From: Priapulus caudatus | Taxonomy: Eukaryota > Priapulida > Priapulimorpha > Priapulimorphida > Priapulidae | DNA: 45,379 nucleotides | NCBI RefSeq assembly: GCF_000485595.1 | Contig: NW_014577986.1 | Coordinates: 92,683-138,061 of the forward strand | Direction: 5' to 3' | Shown: piece after piece, positions 44,601 through 45,379 of the stretch | How positions within the stretch are numbered: position 1 is the stretch's first letter | How the letters are laid out: each line of letters begins with the position of its first letter | Notes under the pieces: generated by a model | Told to the model about the DNA's origin: nothing | What the model saw: only the letters and a program-made list of their open reading frames with translations | Databases searched by the model: none | Position numbers and translations under genes: made by a program

Positions 44601-45379
44601 TATTATCTTAAGTTATGCGCCATCGTTGCATATCTACCGCGAATAGTTACTAATTAGAACTTGCTTAATACTAATTAGTGCTATTAATTACTATTAGTTT
44701 ATATTCACAGTCACTGATACTAGTGACGTAGACGCATTAGTTACTGGCATTGTAGCCAAAACTAAAAAATATTCTAAACTAAATCAATCTGAATCAGCAG
44801 GTTAACACTGTGAGGTGTTTGCTTGCAGGGGCTGCGTACGGACTCGCAGGCCTGGTGAAGGGGCTGGGCATCCTCGCCCTGAAGCAGCTAGAGATCATGC
44901 CGCAGTTACAGGAAGCTATACAGGACAAGAAGAACTACAAGCACCGAGAAGGTGGGACGCGCGATCCCTTCTGCGACTTTGTTTCCATCACCGTTCATGT
45001 TATCTGTCGTCACACCTGTCATCCTACCTGTCATCCTACCTGTCATCCTACCTGTCATCCCACCTGTCATGTCTCCGCCTGGATGTCCCACTTCTATTGA
45101 CACAAGCTGACACCCTAGCACCGATTAAAAATGACCTGATTTCCCCTAAGATGTATCAATTTGCCCAACTCGGGGACGAAAATATACGATAGATACGTAT
45201 GTACGATAGAAAATGCGCTGTCGATATGAATCGTGTTTGTTTTAAGCATTTGTTTGTTTGTGGGATGATTTCAGGAGCGTTGTTTGCGTTTGAGATGCTC
45301 TGTCACATGCTGGGACGACTGTTTGAACCGTACATCGTCCACGTGCTGCCCCATCTCCTGCTCTGCTTCGGAGATGCAA
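8207..45379 (+). CDS. GCN1: eIF2alpha kinase activator GCN1, N-terminal ~55% (33 exons, continues past window)
   Basis: GCN1 is a cytosolic HEAT-repeat protein that binds stalled or collided ribosomes with its ABCF partner (GCN20 in yeast) and activates GCN2, which phosphorylates eIF2alpha in the integrated stress response. Exons: 8207-8224, 8972-9077, 9206-9263, 9478-9606, 9903-10011, 10285-10383, 10781-10915, 11357-11425, 11785-11893, 12026-12100, 12527-12655, 13421-13570, 33159-33335, 33816-33968, 34120-34285, 34674-34839, 35227-35410, 35774-35898, 36389-36567, 37059-37149, 37633-37749, 38036-38234, 38589-38750, 39733-39908, 40623-40854, 41646-41784, 42249-42439, 42798-42924, 43191-43297, 43749-43943, 44304-44427, 44829-44951, 45275-45379. 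Phases agree except at 24/25 and inside frameshifted exons 25-28. About 1,475 codons align collinearly with remembered human GCN1 (about 2,670 aa). The C-terminal GCN2-binding region is beyond the window. The 19-kb insert in intron 12 is treated as artefact. Confidence 0.95.
9903..10284 (+). other. GCN1: Non-canonical GC-AG intron after GCN1 exon 5
   Basis: Exon 5 ends CTG at 10009-10011 and the next bases are GCAAGT, the consensus form of a GC donor. The intron ends GTAG at 10281-10284. The only nearby GT alternative (GTAGCT at 10016) would shift the frame and destroy the match of exon 6 to GCN1. Confidence 0.8.
9903..11425 (+). CDS. GCN1: GCN1 exons 5-8: N-terminal HEAT region
   Basis: Exon 5 (9903-10011) codes [17 protein letters not shown], matching the human ALLALTWTCLLVRIVF helix, and ends FTKL at a GC donor (GCAAGT). 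Exon 6 (10285-10383) gives NKLRRIWKM, matching human KKLTKLWK. Exon 7 (10781-10915) contains [15 protein letters not shown], matching human YAGMLGLLVQFC. Exon 8 (11357-11425) gives [17 protein letters not shown], matching human LLDFYMKNILMSKVKPP. All four junctions are phase 0 except the entry into exon 5. Intron 6 contains a decayed duplicate of the exon 7 acceptor region. Confidence 0.9.
10105..10145. repeat. (ATTGT)n microsatellite
   Basis: Repeated ATTGT/TATTG pentamers are interrupted once by ACAATAACGT, in GCN1 intron 5. The inverted copy of this tract can be recognised at about 25.65-25.68 kb. Confidence 0.85.
10560..10780 (+). repeat. Decayed tandem copies of the exon 7 acceptor region
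   Basis: The real acceptor is preceded by GTGTGACTCTGTGTACTCTCTGCTGTAG. About 75 bp upstream a near copy reads CCGTGACTCTGTACTCTCTGTCTAG, and the phrase ATGCCAGCTAACAACATTACG also recurs as ATGCCAGCTAACGAGGCTTCAC. At least two copies of a 75-150 bp unit are present; neither upstream copy includes the exon itself. Confidence 0.6.
11629..11745. repeat. (TG/CG)n microsatellite in GCN1 intron 8
   Basis: TGTGTG and GTGCGTGCG runs alternate, with potential for Z-DNA. The opposite strand reads as CACGCACG, which marks the inverted copy at about 22.86-22.96 kb. Confidence 0.9.
11785..13570 (+). CDS. GCN1: GCN1 exons 9-12: HEAT region before the assembly insert
   Basis: Exon 9 (11785-11893) codes [20 protein letters not shown], matching human SEFKDLILPTIQKSLLRSP. 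Exon 10 (12026-12100) gives [16 protein letters not shown]. Exon 11 (12527-12655) gives [20 protein letters not shown], matching human NLARQCSDSSAMESLTKHLF. Exon 12 (13421-13570) gives [20 protein letters not shown] and ends VPLLQQE. Donor G of exon 12 plus TG of exon 13 at 33159 makes the Val of VHEGTLVH, exactly as in human GCN1, so exon 13 is the true next exon despite the 19.6-kb separation in this assembly. Confidence 0.93.
12386..12512. repeat. 24-bp minisatellite, about 5 copies
   Basis: Tandem copies of a unit like CGGAACACCGTGATACATGC alternate GTACGG and GTTCGG between units. The array ends 14 bp before the exon 11 acceptor and does not include exon sequence. Confidence 0.85.
12812..12914. 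repeat. 51-bp tandem duplication
   Basis: Two copies of a unit starting CTTACAACGTCCTGTGATG and ending GTAGTTACAACAG are almost perfect, in GCN1 intron 11. The unit contains a small inverted repeat, CCTGTGATGTACAACAGG. Confidence 0.85.
13141..13390. repeat. 39-bp minisatellite, about 6 copies
   Basis: Each unit contains GCTTCTCGTGTTACCCTGG and TTTACCAGAGCCGCGTCG. The array ends about 30 bp before the exon 12 acceptor, and units carry no exon bases. A noisy inverted copy is recognisable at 19.92-20.05 kb. Confidence 0.9.
13578..13796. repeat. CCAGCATCCCAAACAT minisatellite
   Basis: About ten tandem copies of a 15-bp unit (CATCCCAAACATCCCAG) begin directly after the exon 12 donor. The same array reappears at 32881-32940 just after the Ns, marking the overlap between the two flanks of the insert. 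Confidence 0.9.
13869..19800 (+). other. Low-accuracy forward copy of 33.0-37.4 kb (probable assembly artefact)
   Basis: The sequence matches 33019 onward but with frequent small indels. Recognisable exon copies: exon 13 at 14022-14212 (191 nt against 177), exon 14 at 14752-14912 (161 against 153), exon 15 starting near 15073, exon 16 ending near 16067, exon 18 at 17466-17598 (133 against 125), exon 19 starting near 18535 and exon 20 near 19293. The intron phrase near 19690-19770 still matches 37315-37380. Introns are damaged as badly as exons, and indels are mostly insertions, unlike gene or pseudogene decay. No open GCN1 frame survives, and none of the short frames here should be called as genes. 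Confidence 0.85.
19918..22980 (-). other. Low-accuracy inverted copy of about 13.4-11.6 kb
   Basis: Read on the minus strand this follows the GCN1 locus backward. Traces of the 39-bp minisatellite appear at 19.92-20.05 kb, a phrase from 12745-12775 at 21.03-21.07 kb, intron 10 sequence from 12290-12390 at 21.78-21.93 kb, exon 10 at about 22.24-22.36 kb, exon 9 at about 22.54-22.68 kb and the TG/CG microsatellite at 22.86-22.96 kb. It is much longer than its source (about 3.1 kb against 1.8 kb), consistent with insertion-heavy error. Stretches of 20.1-21.0 kb are too degraded for me to align by eye. Confidence 0.75.
22981..25000 (+). other. Low-accuracy forward copy of about 38.8-40.2 kb
   Basis: The firmest anchor is 24411-24478, which matches exon 24 (39757-39830) in forward orientation: GTGTACTGAGGCGCGGCG, then GGCGGTGGAGG and CAGGCCCTGAA. 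It is followed by a copy of the exon 24 donor region and of the GGTAATGGTAGCAGGG minisatellite (24.9-25.0 kb). The purine-rich tract at 23.4-23.65 kb corresponds to the exon 23 donor array. Boundaries are approximate. Confidence 0.65.
25000..27365 (-). other. Low-accuracy inverted copy of about 10.7-8.9 kb
   Basis: Minus-strand matches include exon 6 (10285-10383) at about 25.42-25.53 kb, the ATTGT microsatellite at 25.65-25.68 kb, exon 5 near 25.85-25.95 kb, exon 4 at about 26.38-26.55 kb and intron 1/exon 2 sequence of 8890-9000 at 27.21-27.36 kb (CCAATTCCTTCAGG, then CTAATAAAACACAC). Indels are frequent in each. Confidence 0.8.
27366..32869 (-). other. Low-accuracy inverted copy of about 39.8-34.5 kb
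   Basis: The junction at about 27.37 kb passes directly from inverted 8.89 kb to inverted 39.77 kb. The segment then runs backward through exon 24, the TG tract, the exon 23 donor array (27.79-28.50 kb), exon 23 (about 28.52-28.70), exon 22 (about 29.03-29.24), exon 21 (about 29.5-29.64), exon 19 (about 30.58-30.76), exon 18 (about 31.39-31.52), exon 17 (about 31.93-32.11) and exon 16 (about 32.50-32.68), stopping near 34505. It is less damaged than the other copies, about 5% longer than its source, but still frame-broken. Confidence 0.85.
32870..32879. other. Assembly gap (10 Ns)
   Basis: Ten consecutive Ns separate the noisy mosaic from clean sequence. The base after the gap resumes the CCAGCATCCC array of 13.7 kb; 32901-33018 matches 13751-13868 at a constant offset of 19150 with two mismatches. 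Confidence 0.98.
33025..33086. repeat. (AAT)n microsatellite
   Basis: Two AAT runs are separated by TATTCATCATCTTTATC. This is the clean version; the damaged copy lies at 13883-13943. Confidence 0.9.
33159..34839 (+). CDS. GCN1: GCN1 exons 13-16: HEAT region after the insert
   Basis: Exon 13 (33159-33335) codes [20 protein letters not shown], very close to human [20 protein letters not shown], then [13 protein letters not shown]. Exon 14 (33816-33968) gives [14 protein letters not shown], matching human LIQTVEKAASQSTQ. Exon 15 (34120-34285) gives [20 protein letters not shown]-like sequence, matching human EKKQVFTSEKFLVMASEDAL. Exon 16 (34674-34839) gives [18 protein letters not shown], matching human VRKLLSSLGGFKLAHGLL. 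Frames are open and phases consistent, in contrast to the damaged copies elsewhere. Confidence 0.94.
33298..33476 (+). repeat. About 90-bp tandem duplication of exon 13 end plus splice donor
   Basis: The stretch CTACCTGCTCTGCATGAACG through CGTCGTGAGTGCAAGCG and on to TTAATTAGTCGT is repeated once downstream (second copy from about 33388) with a few substitutions, including ATGAAT for ATGAAC and CATCGTGAG for CGTCGTGAG. The second copy lies in the intron and has its own intact GTGAGT donor. Both copies are also visible in the noisy segment near 14.2-14.35 kb, so the duplication belongs to the genome. Confidence 0.9.
34282..34430 (+). repeat. Tandem copies of exon 15 splice donor
   Basis: Exon 15 ends CACAT followed by GTGAGTACGGCTCC. 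The unit GTGAGTACGGCTCCTCCAGG then GGGCGCCGCG occurs three times (34286, 34315 and 34373), the third again preceded by CGCACAC. All three keep a perfect GTGAGT. Confidence 0.9.
35038..35130. repeat. CAG/CAA-rich microsatellite
   Basis: CAGCAGCAG and CAACAACAA runs follow short TTATTA repeats. They lie in GCN1 intron 16 and are not part of the frame. The inverted copy is at about 32.2-32.3 kb. Confidence 0.85.
35227..36567 (+). CDS. GCN1: GCN1 exons 17-19
   Basis: Exon 17 (35227-35410) starts [17 protein letters not shown] and ends [13 protein letters not shown], matching human AQEMLIISHHPSLV. Exon 18 (35774-35898) gives [20 protein letters not shown], matching human GLWPALLARMKIDPEAFITR. Exon 19 (36389-36567) gives [20 protein letters not shown], matching human REEFAIMQTPAGELYDKSII, the best conserved short motif of this region. 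Splice phases are 0, 1, 0 and 2. Intron 17 has CT and GA runs near 35.61-35.66 kb. Confidence 0.93.
36060..36232. repeat. About 21-bp minisatellite, about 8 diverged copies
   Basis: Units resemble GTTACATGACCCCTTGTTGT, with substitutions that grow toward the right-hand end. They lie in GCN1 intron 18, and no exon edge is included. Confidence 0.75.
36795..36825. repeat. Small perfect hairpin in intron 19
   Basis: CGGGGGCT and AGCCCCCG form an 8-bp perfect stem about 11 bases apart. The phrase AGCCCCCGAAA recurs at about 36.917 kb. The element has no other recognisable structure. Confidence 0.5.
37059..37749 (+). CDS. GCN1: GCN1 exons 20-21: charged linker
   Basis: Exon 20 (37059-37149) codes [19 protein letters not shown], matching human MKRENKAYSFKEQIIELEL. 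Exon 21 (37633-37749) starts [20 protein letters not shown] and continues as a Lys/Glu-rich, likely coiled-coil helix, matching human KKKGIKEEVQLTSKQKEML. This is the highly charged segment that interrupts the HEAT solenoid in GCN1. In-phase GT-AG junctions join it to exons 19 and 22. Confidence 0.94.
37437..37560. repeat. TG-rich microsatellite in intron 20
   Basis: GTGTGTATGTGCGTGTGC repeats run in an irregular order. The frames that cross it are cysteine/valine-rich low-complexity shadows. Confidence 0.9.
37772..37866. repeat. 25-bp minisatellite, about 3.5 copies
   Basis: CGACGTGTAGGTGGCGCC then TGTAGTG is repeated in tandem, starting 23 bp after the exon 21 donor. The exon edge itself is not included. 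Confidence 0.9.
37940..38010. repeat. AT-rich tandem repeat (ATAATTAA units)
   Basis: Alternating TATAATTAAG and TATAATTAAC units (20-bp composite) sit just upstream of exon 22. Confidence 0.85.
38036..39908 (+). CDS. GCN1: GCN1 exons 22-24
   Basis: Exon 22 (38036-38234) codes [20 protein letters not shown], matching human PLLKSPLAAPRIKNPFLSLAAC. Exon 23 (38589-38750) gives [20 protein letters not shown], matching human LVSHVTLRLLKPECVLDKSW, and ends ERFSAP. Exon 24 (39733-39908) starts [16 protein letters not shown], matching human FSLVFPFLKMVL, and ends in an acidic run, [13 protein letters not shown]. The exon 24/25 junction does not add up: exon 24 leaves phase 0, whereas the conserved frame of exon 25 needs one or two carried bases. 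A base error or another small exon there would explain it. Intron 22 (38235-38588) is very AT-rich. Confidence 0.88.
38733..39366 (+). repeat. Minisatellite of about 8 units, each copying exon 23's end and donor
   Basis: Units of 65-90 bp each start GAGAGATTCTCCGCCCCAG, the last codons of exon 23, continue into the donor GTACGACGCGACACC, and end with a C-rich/G-rich stretch (CCCCCGGGGGAGG, then GGGAGGGG runs). About six units keep CAG followed by GTA; the fourth reads CAGCGTACG and the seventh CAGTAGCG. The G-runs could form G-quadruplexes. Proline/glycine/arginine-rich frames across it are shadows. Confidence 0.92.
39500..39650. repeat. TG-rich microsatellite in intron 23
   Basis: GTGTGTGTGAGCG and GTGCGTGTGTATG runs are irregular and non-coding. 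Confidence 0.9.
39925..40375. repeat. GGTAGCAGTAACATGGTAAT minisatellite
   Basis: Short GGTA/CAGTA-based units form longer composite units, such as AGTGGTAGAGGGGTGGCAGT at about 39.92, 40.00, 40.05 and 40.33 kb. The array lies in intron 24, 17 bp after the exon 24 donor. Confidence 0.9.
40442..40576. repeat. 135-bp near-complete palindrome (foldback/MITE-like)
   Basis: The left arm GACTAATCATTCTGACTATG and beyond to CATACG (40482) pairs with the right arm CGTATGAAATGG through to GATTAGTC (40576), with a few mismatches and one-base gaps. The AT-rich centre TATTATATA/TATATAATA continues the symmetry, so almost the whole element is self-complementary. AATT flanks both sides and could be a short target duplication. 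There is no coding content. Confidence 0.75.
40623..42924 (+). CDS. GCN1: GCN1 exons 25-28, with several frameshifts
   Basis: Exon 25 (40623-40854) needs three frames to follow GCN1: RRQMLPQLL first, then [18 protein letters not shown] (human EEVDVLLCALQSPCASVR), then ETALQ. Exon 26 (41646-41784) starts [11 protein letters not shown] (human GLMELHMVLPA), shifts to [16 protein letters not shown] (human LLRRLWVVKFDKEEE), then shifts again to EAIQILAL. Exon 27 (42249-42439) has [20 protein letters not shown] (human LIDDVIYHEAAVRQAGAEAL) and one extra C near 42383 before [17 protein letters not shown]. Exon 28 (42798-42924) starts [15 protein letters not shown], needs another frame for [17 protein letters not shown] (human DQWEARCGLALALNKLS), and returns for YLTEDQI. 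Exon borders are firm; the internal frame as given is broken. Confidence 0.85.
40926..41645 (+). repeat. About 100-bp minisatellite of splice-acceptor plus exon 26 start copies
   Basis: Eight spaced copies of CAGTGTCTGATGGCGATGAT, or close variants, begin near 40926, 41022, 41128, 41234, 41336, 41433, 41540 and 41641. The last is the real acceptor and first bases of exon 26. Each upstream copy diverges after about 24 nt into ATATACCAGCATGCG, TGCGATGTGTGTATACATC and a TATATCTCGACACAG lead-in. Most copies keep the acceptor AG. Confidence 0.9.
41823..42015. repeat. About 60-bp minisatellite, 3 copies
   Basis: Units contain GAGAAATGGATGGTAGAT, GGCTATAAT and ACTAAGGGGAAAC, in GCN1 intron 26. No exon edge is included. 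Confidence 0.85.
43191..45379 (+). CDS. GCN1: GCN1 exons 29-33: entry to the eEF3-like HEAT region (runs off window)
   Basis: Exon 29 (43191-43297) codes [20 protein letters not shown], matching human PLFQFFVPDALNDRHPDVRK. Exon 30 (43749-43943) contains [19 protein letters not shown] and [13 protein letters not shown], near-identical to human. Exon 31 (44304-44427) gives [15 protein letters not shown]. Exon 32 (44829-44951) gives [20 protein letters not shown] and [12 protein letters not shown]. Exon 33 (from 45275) gives [20 protein letters not shown] and [10 protein letters not shown], still open at the window end. This is the most conserved part of GCN1 here and leads into the eEF3-like repeats that contact the ribosome. 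All phases agree. Confidence 0.96.
43298..43748 (+). other. GCN1 intron 29, no further feature
   Basis: This 451-bp intron is AT-rich in its second half and ends with a CG-dinucleotide-rich tract (GCGCGCGCGCC) before the acceptor TCGCTAG. I see no repeat array or conserved frame in it. Confidence 0.7.
43938..44230 (+). repeat. Minisatellite of exon 30 donor copies
   Basis: Exon 30 ends ACAGAAG followed by the donor GTAGGTGGGCAGG. Units such as GGGGAAGGTAGGTGGGCAGG, then GGGAAGGTAGG and GGAAGGTAAGTGGG, follow for nearly 300 bp. At least eight keep AAG/GTAGG or AAG/GTAAG, that is, the exon's last codon plus a donor. Confidence 0.85.
45008..45068. repeat. 12-bp tandem repeat x 5
   Basis: CACCTGTCATCCTACCTGTC-type units (12-bp period CCTGTCATCCTA) lie in GCN1 intron 32. 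Confidence 0.9.

Overview
This is metazoan nuclear DNA: compact, intron-rich genes with GT-AG introns, metazoan protein sequences, and no operons or Shine-Dalgarno sites. The species cannot be named from the sequence. The intron density and close match to vertebrate GCN1 fit a slowly evolving marine invertebrate such as a priapulid, brachiopod or annelid; that is inference.

Layout. (1) 98-2183, plus strand: the last five exons of a gene whose family I do not recognise, then its 3' UTR. (2) 5743-7813, minus strand: a complete six-exon gene for mitochondrial single-stranded DNA-binding protein (SSBP1, 146 aa). (3) 8207 to the window end, plus strand: the first 33 exons of GCN1, the giant HEAT-repeat ribosome-stall sensor that activates the eIF2alpha kinase GCN2. 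The start codons of SSBP1 and GCN1 lie head to head about 0.4 kb apart and probably share a promoter. The GCN1 exons run from the initiator Met to the start of the eEF3-like HEAT region, roughly 1,475 codons of a protein that is about 2,670 aa in human.

The GCN1 locus is broken up by about 19 kb (13869-32879) that is not a new gene. It is a low-accuracy mosaic of the surrounding locus: a forward copy of 33.0-37.4 kb, an inverted copy of 13.4-11.6 kb, a forward copy of about 38.8-40.2 kb, an inverted copy of 10.7-8.9 kb and an inverted copy of 39.8-34.5 kb, ending in ten Ns. Every exon copy carries many small indels, mostly insertions. The sequence on either side overlaps by about 118 bp. Uncorrected, strand-switching long-read gap fill explains this best; removing it leaves intron 12 at about 0.44 kb and the GCN1 reading frame continues.

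The most unusual biological signal is the tandem repeats. Many introns hold minisatellites, and about eight arrays have units that include the edge of the neighbouring exon with its splice donor or acceptor. They occur in both large plus-strand genes. The exon 23 donor is repeated about eight times and the exon 26 acceptor about eight times. I found no mobile-element protein, CRISPR array, rRNA, tRNA or defence system.
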